In this document: positions 25,592 through 34,312 of the stretch, one piece after another
Layout of the letters: every line of letters begins with the position of its first letter
Numbering within the stretch: position 1 is the stretch's first letter
Assembly (NCBI RefSeq): GCF_000024605.1
Contig: NC_013385.1
Span: 925,501 to 989,500 of the forward strand
Direction of reading: 5' to 3'
Length of the DNA: 64,000 bases
From: Ammonifex degensii KC4
GTDB taxonomy: Bacteria > Bacillota > Desulfotomaculia > Desulfotomaculales > Ammonificaceae
Made by a program: the position numbers and the translations under genes
The notes under the pieces: generated by a model
The model's database searches: none
The model's input: the letters and a program-made list of their open reading frames with translations, nothing else
What the model was told of the DNA's origin: nothing

Positions 25592-26186
25592 TTTTCCTTT
25601 TATCACTCCTGGCCTGCCCGATTCTTACTTCCGGCATAAAGCGATCCCCCTTACCCGGCAGGAGGTGCGGGTGGTGGCCCTGGCCAAGCTACGCCTGGCA
25701 CCGGGACAGATCCTCTGGGACGTGGGGACGGGGACGGGAGCGGTGGCAGTGGAGGCGGCACGCCTGATCCGGCCCGAAGGGAAGGTTTACGCGGTGGAGC
25801 GGGATCCGGAGCGGGTGGCCGTAGCCAGGGCCAACGCGTCTTGTTGGAAACTCGATAACCTGGCGATCTTGGAAGGAGAGGCGCCAGAGGCCCTGCTTTC
25901 TCTTCCTTCGCCCCACCGGGTTTTCGTAGGGGGGAGTGGGGGCAAGCTGGGAGCCATCCTAAAAGTGGTGGGGGAGAGGCTTTTACCCGGCGGGCGGGTG
26001 GTGATAACCGGAGTCACCCTGGATACTCTCTGGGAGGCTTACCGCTGGGCCGATTCTTCGGGCTGGGAAACGGAGCTTTTGGGGATGGTACTGGTCCGGG
26101 GAGAGAAAGTGGGTTCCCGCTGCCTCCTCAAAGGAGGAAACCCCATCTTTTTGGTGGTGGCCGAGAAACCAGAGGAGGGAAGATAA
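25566..26186 (+). CDS. cbiT: Cobalt-precorrin-6B C15-methyltransferase/decarboxylase CbiT
   Basis: CbiT methylates C15 and removes the C12 acetate carboxylate of the corrin intermediate. The protein of about 206 residues has the family N terminus GLPDSYFRHKAIPLTRQEVR, the SAM motif LWDVGTGTGAVAVEAA, VYAVERDPERV and VFVGGSGG. ATG 25566 overlaps cbiDE by 26 bp; TTG 25584 is an alternative that removes six residues. It partners the CbiE domain just upstream, and the two activities are usually treated as a CbiET unit. Confidence 0.93.
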   Translation: MRWWSSLPDFPFITPGLPDSYFRHKAIPLTRQEVRVVALAKLRLAPGQILWDVGTGTGAVAVEAARLIRPEGKVYAVERDPERVAVARANASCWKLDNLAILEGEAPEALLSLPSPHRVFVGGSGGKLGAILKVVGERLLPGGRVVITGVTLDTLWEAYRWADSSGWETELLGMVLVRGEKVGSRCLLKGGNPIFLVVAEKPEEGR

Positions 26187-26888
26187 ATGGCTACTCTTTA
26201 CGGCGTGGGGGTGGGACCGGGTGACCCGGAGCTCATTACCCTCAAGGCGCTCAGGCTGCTGGAGGAAGTACCGGTCATTTGCGCTCCCCGCTCGCGGGAA
26301 GAAGGAGAAAGCCTGGCTGGGGAAGTGGTGACCTCCTTGCTGGGAGAAAAGCTCCAGTCAAAAGAGTTCCTGCTGCTCCACTTTCCCATGACTCGGGACC
26401 GGAAGGTCCTGGAAGAGGCTTGGCGGGAAGCAGCTTCCCAGGTGGTGGCTCGGCTGCGGCAAGGAAAGGACGTGGCCTTCGTCACTCTAGGAGACCCCTC
26501 CTTTTACAGCACCTTCCCTTACCTGCGCCAAGCAGTGCTGGCTCTAGCTCCGGAGACCAGGGTAGCAGTGGTGCCGGGGGTGAGCTCTCTTTCGTCTTGC
26601 ATGGCGCTGGGAGGGGTCTGGGTGCAGGAGAACGAGCGCCTGGCGGTAATCCCGGTAACGGGTGATTTTTCCTCTGACACCTGGCTTAATGAGTTTGACT
26701 GCCTGGTTTTTCTCAAAGGAGGAAGACATTGGAAGAAGCTGCGGGAGTTTCTGGCCGCGCGGGGGTACCTTGCCCAGGCGCGGCTGGTGGAGCGCTGCAG
26801 CACACCGGAAGAAAAGGTTTACCCGGCGGCCGAGGTGGAGAAGGCACCCTACCTTTCGCAGGTGATAGTGCACAGGTCACGCTTTTAG
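26187..26888 (+). CDS. cbiL: Cobalt-factor II / precorrin-2 C20-methyltransferase CbiL
   Basis: CbiL methylates C20 of cobalt-factor II, the first corrin-specific methylation. The 233-residue protein is a tetrapyrrole methylase with YGVGVGPGDPELITLKALR, VAFVTLGDPSFYSTF and AVVPGVSSLSSCMAL. CbiL is told from other methylases by LGDPSFYSTFPYL and the STP...KVYPA region near the C terminus. It begins directly after the cbiT stop codon and belongs to the same riboswitch-controlled operon. Confidence 0.93.
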   Translation: MATLYGVGVGPGDPELITLKALRLLEEVPVICAPRSREEGESLAGEVVTSLLGEKLQSKEFLLLHFPMTRDRKVLEEAWREAASQVVARLRQGKDVAFVTLGDPSFYSTFPYLRQAVLALAPETRVAVVPGVSSLSSCMALGGVWVQENERLAVIPVTGDFSSDTWLNEFDCLVFLKGGRHWKKLREFLAARGYLAQARLVERCSTPEEKVYPAAEVEKAPYLSQVIVHRSRF

Positions 26889-26900
26889 GAGGTGGCTTTT

Positions 26901-27653
26901 TTGCGGCCGGTTTACATCGTGGGGGCGGGGCCGGGAGATCCAGAACTCATTACGGTAAAAGGAGCGCGGCTTTTAAGAGAAGCTGATCTCGTGGTATATG
27001 CCGGTTCACTTATTCCTCCGGCGGTTTTGCAGTACGTCTCTCCGCAGGCTGCCCTTTACAACAGCGCCGAACTCGACCGGGAAGAAATAGTGCGCCTGCT
27101 GGAGGAAGGGGCGCGGGCGGACAAAACGGTGGTGCGCCTTTCCTCCGGCGATCCCAGCCTTTACGGAGCGCTGGCAGAGTTGGTGTCGGAGCTAGAGAAA
27201 AGGGGAGTCCCTTGTGAGGTGGTGCCGGGGGTGAGCTCTTTCCTGGCAGCGGCTGCCCGGCTTAAAAGGGAGTACACGTTGCCTGGCGTCACCCAGACCC
27301 TGATCCTCACCCGGGTGGCGGGGAGGACGCCGGTGCCGGAGGATTTGTGTGCTCTCTCCCGGTACCGGGCCAGCCTGTGTCTTTTCCTTAGCGCCTCCCT
27401 GCTGGAAAGGGCGGTAGAAGATCTCTTAGCGGGCTACCCGCCGGAGACACCGGCGGCCCTGGTAGAGAAGGTTACCTGGCCGGAGGAGCGAATCTTCACC
27501 TGCCAGCTGGCGGAGCTGGCCCAGGTAGCCAGGCGGGAAGGAGTGACCCGCACCGCGCTTGTGCTGGTGGGGGATTTTCTAAAAGGGGAAGGCGCTCCTT
27601 CCTGCCTGTACGATCCCCACTTTAGTCACAGCTACCGGCGGGGGAAGAAATGA
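26901..27653 (+). CDS. cbiF: Cobalt-precorrin-4 C11-methyltransferase CbiF
   Basis: CbiF methylates C11 of cobalt-precorrin-4. The protein of about 250 residues has VYIVGAGPGDPELITVKGAR, VVYAGSLIPP (typical of CbiF/CobM), LSSGDPSLYGAL, VVPGVSSFLAAAA and TLPGVTQTLILTR. TTG 26901 is chosen because AGGAGG lies 8 nt upstream; GTG 26892 overlaps that Shine-Dalgarno. It overlaps cbiG by 4 bp. Confidence 0.94.
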   Translation: MRPVYIVGAGPGDPELITVKGARLLREADLVVYAGSLIPPAVLQYVSPQAALYNSAELDREEIVRLLEEGARADKTVVRLSSGDPSLYGALAELVSELEKRGVPCEVVPGVSSFLAAAARLKREYTLPGVTQTLILTRVAGRTPVPEDLCALSRYRASLCLFLSASLLERAVEDLLAGYPPETPAALVEKVTWPEERIFTCQLAELAQVARREGVTRTALVLVGDFLKGEGAPSCLYDPHFSHSYRRGKK

Positions 27654-28702
27654 AAGAACTGGCTGTGGTAGTCCTGGGCAGAAGGGGAAAAGAGTTGGCC
27701 CGGAGGTTAAAGGAAGGTTTGCCCTCTCCGGTAAAGGTTTACCTTCCCCGGCGGCTGGCGGAGGGAGAGGAAGCCTACGACTCTTTGGGCGAGCTTTTGG
27801 CGGACCTCTTCCCCAAAGCGCAAGGAATAATCTGGGTGGGGGCGGTGGGGACGGCGGTGAGGCTCTTGGCCCCTCTTTTGCGGGACAAGTTTTCCGATCC
27901 GCCGGTGGTAGTGGTGGACGAGGGGGGCCGGTTTGCGGTGAGCCTCCTGGGTGGGCACCACGGGGCCAACGAACTGGCGGAGAAGGTAGCAGGTATCTTA
28001 AGAGCCGTGCCGGTGATCACCACCGCCAGCGACTCTCTTGGTATTATCTCCTGGGACGTCTTCGCCCGGCAGTACAACCTTGCTCTTTATCCCCGTGCCC
28101 ACCTTCCCCGTGCTACCCGGGCCTTGCTGGAAGGGGAGGAGATCTGGCTTTACTGGGACGAAGATCTCCCCCGCCTCCCTCTCCCCTGGCCTCCTTCGGT
28201 TAAGGTCTTCTCCTGGCGTCTCGGAACTACCTTTCCTCAGGAATATCCCCTTACCGTCTGGGTTTCGGCCAAGACCTTGCCCGAACCGCCTCCTTTCCTC
28301 GCCCTTTGCCCGCGCAAGCTGGTGGCGGGGGTGGGCTGCCGCCGGGGAGTAAAGGCGGAGCAGGTAACGCTAGCCATTGAAGAGACGGTAAAAGAAGCGG
28401 GCTTTTCTCTGCTGGCCCTAAAAGCGCTGGCCACGGTGACCTTAAAGCAGGGCGAAAAGGGCCTAGAGGAGGCGGCGGTTTCTTTGGGTCTTACGTTGCG
28501 CTACTTCTCGCCGGAGGAGCTGGCGGAGGTAGAAAAATCTTGGTCCGATCCTTTGCCCGCAAGTGCCTTCGTTAAAGAGAAAGTAGGGGTGGGAAATATA
28601 TGCACGACTTCGGCCCTGGCGGCGGGCGGAAAGAGGTTACTGGTCCCCAAGCGGGCGTTCCCCGGAGTGACGGTGGCCCTGGCCGAGCTCAACTGGCCGT
28701 AG
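27650..28702 (+). CDS. cbiG: Cobalt-precorrin-5A hydrolase CbiG
   Basis: CbiG opens the delta-lactone of cobalt-precorrin-5A and releases acetaldehyde. The 350-residue protein shows the N-terminal domain with GIIWVGAVGTAVRLLAPLL and VSLLGGHHGANELA, and the C-terminal CbiG/CobE domain with VAGVGCRRGVKAEQV. ATG 27650 overlaps the cbiF stop by ATGA. Its last 103 bp overlap the start of cbiH. The order F-G-H matches consecutive or nearby pathway steps. Confidence 0.93.
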   Translation: MKELAVVVLGRRGKELARRLKEGLPSPVKVYLPRRLAEGEEAYDSLGELLADLFPKAQGIIWVGAVGTAVRLLAPLLRDKFSDPPVVVVDEGGRFAVSLLGGHHGANELAEKVAGILRAVPVITTASDSLGIISWDVFARQYNLALYPRAHLPRATRALLEGEEIWLYWDEDLPRLPLPWPPSVKVFSWRLGTTFPQEYPLTVWVSAKTLPEPPPFLALCPRKLVAGVGCRRGVKAEQVTLAIEETVKEAGFSLLALKALATVTLKQGEKGLEEAAVSLGLTLRYFSPEELAEVEKSWSDPLPASAFVKEKVGVGNICTTSALAAGGKRLLVPKRAFPGVTVALAELNWP

Positions 28703-29412
28703 TGGGGATCGGCCCCGGAAGTTTGTCCGATCTTACCTTCCGCGCCGCTGCTTGCCTTGAGGAGGCGGAAGTAATCATAGGCTACCGCCCTTATCTGGAG
28801 AGCATAGCTGCCTATCTTAAAGGAAAAGAAGTGTTCCCCGGCCGGATGCGGGAAGAACTAGAGCGGGCACGCGAAGCAGTGCTTCAAGCGCAGAAAGGGA
28901 AAAGGGTGGCGGTGGTCTCCGGCGGCGATCCGGGAGTTTACGGCATGGCCGTGCCGGTTTTGCAGGCGGCGCTGGAGGAGGGGGTGGCAGTGGAGGTAAT
29001 ACCGGGGGTCACGGCGGCCACGGCCGTGGCTGCTTGCCTGGGGGCTCCGCTGGGGCATGACTTCGCCGTTGTGAGTCTCAGCGATCTCCTCACCCCCTGG
29101 CCCCTCATCTTGCGGCGGCTGAAAGGGGCTCTGGCCGCCGACTTTGTACTGGTCCTCTATAACCCCTCCAGCTCCCGCCGGCAGGAGAGGTGGCGGGAGG
29201 CGGTGGAGGTCATAAAAGGGGGGCGGGACCCTGACACGCCGGTGGGCATCGTCTGGGAGGCCACCCGCCCCAGCGAAAGGAAGGTGCTGACCACGGTGGG
29301 GGAGATGGAGAAATTCCCGGTGGACATGCGCTCTTTGGTCATCGTGGGCAACTCCCAGACCTACGTAGCCGGCGGTTTGATGATAACTCCCCGGGGGTAC
29401 GAGCGCAAATGA
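28600..29412 (+). CDS. cbiH: Cobalt-factor III / precorrin-3B C17-methyltransferase CbiH
   Basis: CbiH methylates C17 and contracts the macrocycle ring. The methylase core begins at about residue 31 with QLAVVGIGPGSLSDLTFRAA, followed by VVSGGDPGVYGMA, VIPGVTAATAVAACLGAPL and a C-terminal SLVIVGNSQTY. ATG 28600 is preferred because AGGGGTGGGA lies just upstream, but it makes the first 30 residues overlap cbiG in another frame and they do not resemble the family. The true start could be nearer 28690. The catalytic core is unambiguous. Confidence 0.92.
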   Translation: MHDFGPGGGRKEVTGPQAGVPRSDGGPGRAQLAVVGIGPGSLSDLTFRAAACLEEAEVIIGYRPYLESIAAYLKGKEVFPGRMREELERAREAVLQAQKGKRVAVVSGGDPGVYGMAVPVLQAALEEGVAVEVIPGVTAATAVAACLGAPLGHDFAVVSLSDLLTPWPLILRRLKGALAADFVLVLYNPSSSRRQERWREAVEVIKGGRDPDTPVGIVWEATRPSERKVLTTVGEMEKFPVDMRSLVIVGNSQTYVAGGLMITPRGYERK

Positions 29413-30176
29413 TCCTGGTGCTGGGGGGAACGAGCGAGGGGAGGGAGGTGGCGGCCCGGCTTAAGGCGGCCGGCTGGCCGGTGCTGGTAAGCCTGGCCAC
29501 GCCGGTAGGGAAGGCCTTTGCCGGGGAGGTGGAGATGGTAGTGGGGCGCCGGGACGCGGCCGGTTTCTTAACCCTTTTCCGGGAAAGAAAGATAAGGCTG
29601 GTGGTAGATGCTGCCCACCCCTTCGCCACCGAGCTGCGCCGACAGATCCAAAAGGCCTGTTCCCTAGCCGGCCTTCCTTACCTTCGCCTGGCGCGCCCTT
29701 CTCCTCCTTTGCCCGAGCATCCGCTGCTCGTACCTTGCCCCGACTTCGCCTCGGCGGTCGAGGAGGCGGTACAGAGGGGTCCGGTGATTTTCCTCACCAC
29801 CGGCACCAGAACCCTTCCCCTCTTCGCCACCCGGGCGCAAATGGCAGGATGCCGGGTAGTGGTGCGCTGCCTGCCCGATCCAGAGGCGGTAGCCGCCTGC
29901 CTGGCAGCCGGGCTTTCCCACCGGGACATCGTAGCTCTCACCGGCCCTTTTACCGAGGAACTGAACCGGGCCCTTTTCCGGGCCTACGGCGCCACTGTGG
30001 TGGTGACCAAGGAAAGCGGCCCCACCGGAGGCATGGAAGAGAAACTAAAGGCCGCCTGGGCGCTCGGCCTGCCGGTAGTGCTGGTAAGACGACCACCGGA
30101 GCCGGAAGGGGCTTTTTATCGTCTGGAAGACCTTCTGCAAGCTGTGGAAAAACTGGAGAAAGGAGAGGTAGGGTGA
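29409..30176 (+). CDS. cbiJ: Cobalt-precorrin-6A reductase CbiJ
   Basis: CbiJ performs the NADH-dependent reduction of the cobalt-precorrin-6A ring. The 255-residue protein has the family N terminus ILVLGGTSEGREVAARL, VVDAAHPFATELRRQI, FLTTGTRTLPLF, CLPDPEAVAAC and VVVTKESGPTGGMEEKL. ATG 29409 overlaps cbiH by ATGA and the end overlaps cbiX, in keeping with the tightly coupled operon. Confidence 0.94.
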   Translation: MILVLGGTSEGREVAARLKAAGWPVLVSLATPVGKAFAGEVEMVVGRRDAAGFLTLFRERKIRLVVDAAHPFATELRRQIQKACSLAGLPYLRLARPSPPLPEHPLLVPCPDFASAVEEAVQRGPVIFLTTGTRTLPLFATRAQMAGCRVVVRCLPDPEAVAACLAAGLSHRDIVALTGPFTEELNRALFRAYGATVVVTKESGPTGGMEEKLKAAWALGLPVVLVRRPPEPEGAFYRLEDLLQAVEKLEKGEVG

Positions 30177-30553
30177 AGGAAGGGATCGTGGTTTTGGGAC
30201 ATGGGAGCCGGGCAGCGGTAGATGAGGCCAACCAGTTTCTGGTAGAGGTAACCGAAGCTTTAAAGGCTCTTTATCCGGAGAGTTTGTTGGAGTCGGCCTG
30301 GATGAATCCCCGTACCCCCCGCCAGAAGCTGCCGGAGGCGGTGGCCAGGCTAGTATCTCAGGGAGTAAAGAGAATAATAGTCTTGCCGGTTTTCCTCACG
30401 GCGGGTCTGCACCTCAAAGAAGATATCCCGGAAATACTGGCTGAGCTTAGCCAAAAATATCCTGGAATCTCCTTTACGCTGGCCCGGCCCATAGGGTTTG
30501 ATCCGCGCCTCATAGACATCCTGGCCGATCGTCTGGCGGAGGTAAGGGGATGA
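30173..30553 (+). CDS. cbiX: Sirohydrochlorin cobaltochelatase CbiX, short form
   Basis: CbiX inserts cobalt into sirohydrochlorin, the entry step of the anaerobic pathway. The 126-residue protein is the single-domain short form. It has VVLGHGSRAAVDEAN with the first metal-binding histidine and VLPVFLTAGLHLKEDIP with the second. GTG 30173 overlaps the cbiJ stop codon (GTGA) and has AGGAGAGG upstream. Short CbiX proteins act as homodimers, so a second chelatase is not needed. Confidence 0.9.
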   Translation: MKEGIVVLGHGSRAAVDEANQFLVEVTEALKALYPESLLESAWMNPRTPRQKLPEAVARLVSQGVKRIIVLPVFLTAGLHLKEDIPEILAELSQKYPGISFTLARPIGFDPRLIDILADRLAEVRG

Positions 30554-31170
30554 GTTTCTTCCTTGATCCTCGGATCATAGAGGCCGAGAGTTTTCGCCGC
30601 ATAGAGGCGGCGCTTGCCCCTTACCGCCACCGCTTCACCGAAGAAGAACTGGAAGTGGTCAAGCGGGTAATCCATGCTACCGGTGACGTGTCGCTGGTAG
30701 AAGAGATCTTCTTCCGGCCGGGGGCGGTGGCTGCTGGGGTAGAGGCGGTAAGCAGGGGCACTAAACTTATCTGCGACGTGGAAATGGTGGCGGCGGGAGT
30801 GAAGAACCGCTACCCCGGGCCGATAAAAGTGGCGGTCAGCCTACCGGGAGCGGCGGAACTTGCCGATAAAGAAGATGTTACCCGTTCTCTGGCGGGGATG
30901 CGCCTGCTGAAGGAGGAGCTGGCGGGAAGCCTGGTAGCGGTAGGCAATGCACCCACGGCTCTTCTGGGGGTGCTGGAGGCCTACCGGGAAGGGATAAGGC
31001 CGGCGCTGGTGGTAGGCGTGCCGGTAGGGCTGGTAGGGGCGGCGGAAGCCAAGGAAGCTCTCTGGTCTACCGATTTACCGGCCGTGGTGCTGCGCGGGAC
31101 GCGTGGAGGGAGCCCGGTGGCGGCCGCTGTGGTCAACGCCCTTGTTTCTCTGGCCCGGAAAGGCCGGTGA
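30550..31170 (+). CDS. cbiC: Cobalt-precorrin-8 methylmutase CbiC
   Basis: CbiC moves the methyl group from C11 to C12 to give cobyrinate. The 206-residue protein contains VIHATGDVS with the catalytic histidine, LICDVEMVAAG and GNAPTALLGVLEAY, all family signatures. ATG 30550 overlaps the cbiX stop by ATGA. It is the last gene of the cbi operon here, and its 3' end overlaps the opposite-strand THEP1 gene by 38 bp. cbiA, cbiP and cbiB are not in the window. Confidence 0.94.
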   Translation: MSFFLDPRIIEAESFRRIEAALAPYRHRFTEEELEVVKRVIHATGDVSLVEEIFFRPGAVAAGVEAVSRGTKLICDVEMVAAGVKNRYPGPIKVAVSLPGAAELADKEDVTRSLAGMRLLKEELAGSLVAVGNAPTALLGVLEAYREGIRPALVVGVPVGLVGAAEAKEALWSTDLPAVVLRGTRGGSPVAAAVVNALVSLARKGR

Positions 31171-31678
31171 GGAGGGCCAAAAGCTTTGAAGGCAAAAGGT
31201 CGCGGTTGGCACGGTTTACCTCTATGAGCGTGAATCCAGGCCGTTTTTTCACTTCTTCAGCGTAAGGGATCGGTCTGGCGGGGACGGTGGCCACGACCGG
31301 CCAGGGGGAAGATAAAACCTTCTCGATCACCTCCCGGAAGCGGGGGATAAGGAGTTCCATTTTACCTATCTCGTCCACCAGTAGGATCTTTCCCCCTTCG
31401 GTCAGAGCTTCCTCCAGCTCCTCCAAAGCCTCGTCTAGCCCCTTGGGATTTACGCGGTATCTCCCCACTTTGAGAGGTGAGGGAAAATCGATGTGGGCCA
31501 AGATGGCCTTTTTTCCTTTTAAAGTGATGGCGACAAAGCCGACCCGCCTTCCCCCTTCCCTTCGCTCCTCGGTGTAAAACCCCCGCGCCTGCTCTCCTAG
31601 AAGGGAGGCCAGTCGCTTTGTCACCGTGGTCTTTCCTATGCCGGGCGGACCGGTGAGCAAGATTTTGGCTGTCTTCAC
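31133..31678 (-). CDS. THEP1-family nucleoside-triphosphatase
   Basis: This is a small P-loop NTPase of the THEP1 family, which hydrolyses ATP, GTP and related nucleotides; the cellular role is unclear. The 181-residue protein has Walker A LLTGPPGIGKTTVTKRLA, Walker B ILLVDEIGKMEL and VVATVPARPIPY. It reads against cbiC with a 38-bp overlap of coding ends and diverges from nfeD. No partner function is evident from the surroundings. Confidence 0.9.
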   Translation of the reverse strand: MKTAKILLTGPPGIGKTTVTKRLASLLGEQARGFYTEERREGGRRVGFVAITLKGKKAILAHIDFPSPLKVGRYRVNPKGLDEALEELEEALTEGGKILLVDEIGKMELLIPRFREVIEKVLSSPWPVVATVPARPIPYAEEVKKRPGFTLIEVNRANRDLLPSKLLALLTGLSGPEKQGR

Positions 31679-31788
31679 GCTTTCCCCTCCCGGGAGATGT
31701 TTTCTCCCTTCGAAGCTTTTTCCCTCGCTTTTCCCGCAGGGTTTTACACCCTTGGAGGCGAAGCAATACCTAGGGGGTATGAGGGCAG

Positions 31789-33066
31789 ATGCGCAAGTGG
31801 CTTTTGCTGGCTTTGCTCCTCTTCTTGTTCCCCGGCGTAGGGGCGGCTTCCGGCCGCAAGATAGTGGTGCTCACGGTGGACGGACCGATCATGCCGGTAA
31901 CCGCCCACTACATAGACCGGGGGATCGAGTTGGCCGAGCATGAAGGGGCGGCAGCCTGCCTTATAAGGCTCAACACCCCTGGCGGGCTTTACAGCGCTAC
32001 CCAGAAGATCGTGTCACGGGAGGTCAATGCCCGCGTGCCGGTGATCGTCTACGTCACCCCGGCCGGGGGCTGGGCGGCGTCGGCAGGAGCTTTCATCACC
32101 ATGGGAGGACACGTGGCGGCCATGGCGCCGGGAACGCGCATCGGAGCAGCCCATCCGGTAGCGGGAGGGCAGGACCAGGACGAGGTGGCTCTGAAAAAGG
32201 CGACCGCGGATGCAGCGGCCTGGATGCGCTCACTGGCCCAAATGCGGGGGCGCAACGCTGAGTTAGCCGAAAAGATGGTCACCGAAAGCCGCTCCTTCTC
32301 AGCCTCCGAGGCGCTAAAGGAGAAGCTTATTGATCTTGTAGCTCCCGGCGAGGCAACCCTTTTCCGCGAGCTGGAGGGTAAAGAAATAACCTTGGCTTCC
32401 GGACAGAAGGTCGAGCTGCATCTGGTGGGGGCTACCTTGCAGGAGGTCCCCCTTACCCGTTCTGAGGAGATCCTTTCCGCCATTCTCACTCCGGACGTGG
32501 CCTATCTCCTCCTGACTATTGGTATGATCGGCTTGCTGGTGGAAATTTACCATCCCGGATTGATAATTCCTGGGGTAGTCGGTGGAATTGCTTTGTTGGT
32601 GGCCCTTTATAGCCTGGGGACGCTCGACGCTTTCTGGGGAGGGCTTCTGCTCCTGCTTCTCTCCTTCGGCTTTCTCGTGGCCGAGGTCTTCGCTCCTACG
32701 CACGGCATCCTGGCCACCGGCGGGGTAATAGGCTTTATCTTGGGCTCGCTCCTCCTCTTCAGCACCCGGCCCCAGGGGGTAAAGGTGAGCACGGGCCTTA
32801 TTGCCGCTATGAGCGTCACGCTGGCGGGCTTGATGGCCCTCCTGGTTACCGCAGTGGTGCGGGGGCAGAAGCGGCAGGTGCAGACCGGAGAAGAGGAGCT
32901 AATTGGCAAGCTGGCGGAAGTCCGCTCTCCCTTGAATCCCACCGGCATCGTCTTTCTGGATGGGGAACTCTGGCAGGCGGAGATAGAAGAAGGCGAAGCC
33001 GAGGTGGGGGAGAAAGTAATAGTGGTAGGCAAGGAAGGATTAAAACTCAAAGTGAAAAGGAGGTAA
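31789..33066 (+). CDS. NfeD-family membrane serine protease (ClpP-class)
   Basis: This membrane-anchored protease partners stomatin-like proteins. The 425-residue protein has an N-terminal signal or anchor ([19 protein letters not shown]), a ClpP-like domain with [14 protein letters not shown] and the nucleophile S98 in [10 protein letters not shown], and a lysine candidate in the region around [14 protein letters not shown]. Four or so transmembrane helices span about residues 235-360, and the C-terminal OB-fold NfeD domain follows ([20 protein letters not shown]). The downstream slipin gene starts 4 bp after it. The pair is widely conserved and is thought to act in membrane protein quality control. 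Confidence 0.93.
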   Translation: MRKWLLLALLLFLFPGVGAASGRKIVVLTVDGPIMPVTAHYIDRGIELAEHEGAAACLIRLNTPGGLYSATQKIVSREVNARVPVIVYVTPAGGWAASAGAFITMGGHVAAMAPGTRIGAAHPVAGGQDQDEVALKKATADAAAWMRSLAQMRGRNAELAEKMVTESRSFSASEALKEKLIDLVAPGEATLFRELEGKEITLASGQKVELHLVGATLQEVPLTRSEEILSAILTPDVAYLLLTIGMIGLLVEIYHPGLIIPGVVGGIALLVALYSLGTLDAFWGGLLLLLLSFGFLVAEVFAPTHGILATGGVIGFILGSLLLFSTRPQGVKVSTGLIAAMSVTLAGLMALLVTAVVRGQKRQVQTGEEELIGKLAEVRSPLNPTGIVFLDGELWQAEIEEGEAEVGEKVIVVGKEGLKLKVKRR

Positions 33067-33070
33067 GAAA

Positions 33071-33850
33071 ATGTTTTCTTTCCTGGCCACCCTTTTTGTG
33101 CTGGCCCTCATGCTCTTGGCCGCCTCGGTACGCATAGTTCAGGAGTACGAACGCGGGGTCATCTTCCGGCTGGGGCGCTGCGTGGGAGCGCGTGGTCCCG
33201 GGCTTTTCCTGTTGATACCCTTCATCGAGAAGATGCGCAAGGTAGACCTGCGCGTGGTCACCATGGAGGTTCCTACCCAGGAGGTCATCACCCGGGATAA
33301 CGTCACCGTAAAAGTGAACGCTGTGGTTTACTTCCGGGTGATCAACCCGGTGGACGCAGTGATCAAGGTGCTCGACCCGGTTTACGCCACCTCCCAGCTT
33401 GCCCAGACCACCCTGCGTTCGGTGCTGGGGCAGTCGGAACTGGACGAACTTTTGGCCCACCGGGAGGCTATAAACCAGCGCCTGCAGCGGATTATAGACG
33501 AGGGAACCGAGCCCTGGGGGGTGAAAGTAAGTCTGGTCGAAGTGCGGGACGTAGAGCTCCCTGCCTCGTTGCAGCGGGCCATGGCAGCTCAGGCCGAGGC
33601 GGAGCGGGAGCGCCGGGCCAAGATAATTCACGCCGAGGGTGAGTTGCAGGCGGCGCAGAAGCTGGCGGAGGCGGCGCGGATAATCCAAGCTGAACCAGCT
33701 GCTATCCAGCTACGTTACCTGCAGACTCTGCGAGAAATAGCGGCGGAAAACGCCAGCACCATCGTCTTTCCCCTGCCGCTCGAGATGCTGCGCCCCTTGA
33801 TGCATCTCATGGAAGTGCGAAAAGAAGGAAAAACGGAAACGCCCTCGTAA
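33071..33850 (+). CDS. Slipin (stomatin/SPFH-family membrane protein)
   Basis: This 259-residue protein has an N-terminal hydrophobic anchor (about residues 3-20) and an SPFH domain with [27 protein letters not shown] and [14 protein letters not shown] coiled-coil arm rich in Ala and Glu follows ([20 protein letters not shown]). Slipins assemble on membranes and are substrates or scaffolds for NfeD proteases. Start ATG 33071 has AGGAGG upstream and lies 4 bp after nfeD. Confidence 0.94.
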   Translation: MFSFLATLFVLALMLLAASVRIVQEYERGVIFRLGRCVGARGPGLFLLIPFIEKMRKVDLRVVTMEVPTQEVITRDNVTVKVNAVVYFRVINPVDAVIKVLDPVYATSQLAQTTLRSVLGQSELDELLAHREAINQRLQRIIDEGTEPWGVKVSLVEVRDVELPASLQRAMAAQAEAERERRAKIIHAEGELQAAQKLAEAARIIQAEPAAIQLRYLQTLREIAAENASTIVFPLPLEMLRPLMHLMEVRKEGKTETPS

Positions 33851-33903
33851 TATGAGATTTATAACTTTTTCAAAAAGGCTTAAAGCCGGGTGGGGGATGA
33901 ACA

Positions 33904-34122
33904 ATGGTTGTCATCGGCCCGCAGGAGACCGTGTTCGATGTGGTGGCCAATTTTCCGCAGACCATAAAGGTTTTTCGGGAGTACGAGGCCAAAACAGGAG
34001 TCTGCATTTGCTGCACCGCTCTTTTTGAGACTTTGGAGGCGGTGGCCCGGCGCCTTGACCTTCCTCTGGAAGAGATGCTGGCCAAGCTCAACGCCGCCAT
34101 AAAAGAAGGCTCCTCCGGTTAG
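33904..34122 (+). CDS. DUF1858-type small protein
   Basis: This 72-residue soluble protein has a DUF1858-like fold signature: TVFDVVANFPQTIKVFREY, then a cysteine cluster GVCICCTAL and a helical C terminus. The domain is frequent in anaerobes and often sits near redox or iron-sulfur proteins; its function is unknown. It has its own GGGTGGGGG ribosome site and is followed by a strong hairpin terminator shared with the convergent rubredoxin gene. Confidence 0.75.
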   Translation: MVVIGPQETVFDVVANFPQTIKVFREYEAKTGVCICCTALFETLEAVARRLDLPLEEMLAKLNAAIKEGSSG

Positions 34123-34138
34123 AGAAGCCTTCTTTTTT
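34104..34138. terminator. Bidirectional hairpin terminator
   Basis: AGAAGGCT (34104-34111) pairs with AGCCTTCT (34126-34133), followed by a T run on the plus strand. The minus strand also ends in TTTTAT, so it can serve both the DUF1858 gene and the convergent rubredoxin gene. Confidence 0.8.
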
Positions 34139-34145
34139 CGGGTCT

Positions 34146-34301
34146 TTAACGCAGGGGCTCGAAATAACTCTTGTCGGCACCGCACGTAGGGCAGACCCAA
34201 TCTTCCGGCAGACCTTCGAACTCGATACCCGGCGGGATATCGGGTGGGTTACCTTCTTCCGGGTCATAAATGTAGCCACAAACCTGACAGCGCCACTTCA
34301 T
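34146..34301 (-). CDS. Rubredoxin
   Basis: This 51-residue electron carrier has the two iron-binding pairs of rubredoxin: [14 protein letters not shown] near the N terminus and [13 protein letters not shown] near the C terminus, with the conserved [13 protein letters not shown] between them. It follows the superoxide reductase gene by 11 bp on the minus strand. Rubredoxin is the usual electron donor to superoxide reductase, so the two form an oxygen-defence operon. Confidence 0.96.
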   Translation of the reverse strand: MKWRCQVCGYIYDPEEGNPPDIPPGIEFEGLPEDWVCPTCGADKSYFEPLR

Positions 34302-34312
34302 GTGCTTTCCCC

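Noticed and set aside
33047-33688. Minus-strand open frame of 213 codons opposite the slipin gene
   Set aside because: It is the shadow of the slipin coding sequence; no family resemblance was seen.
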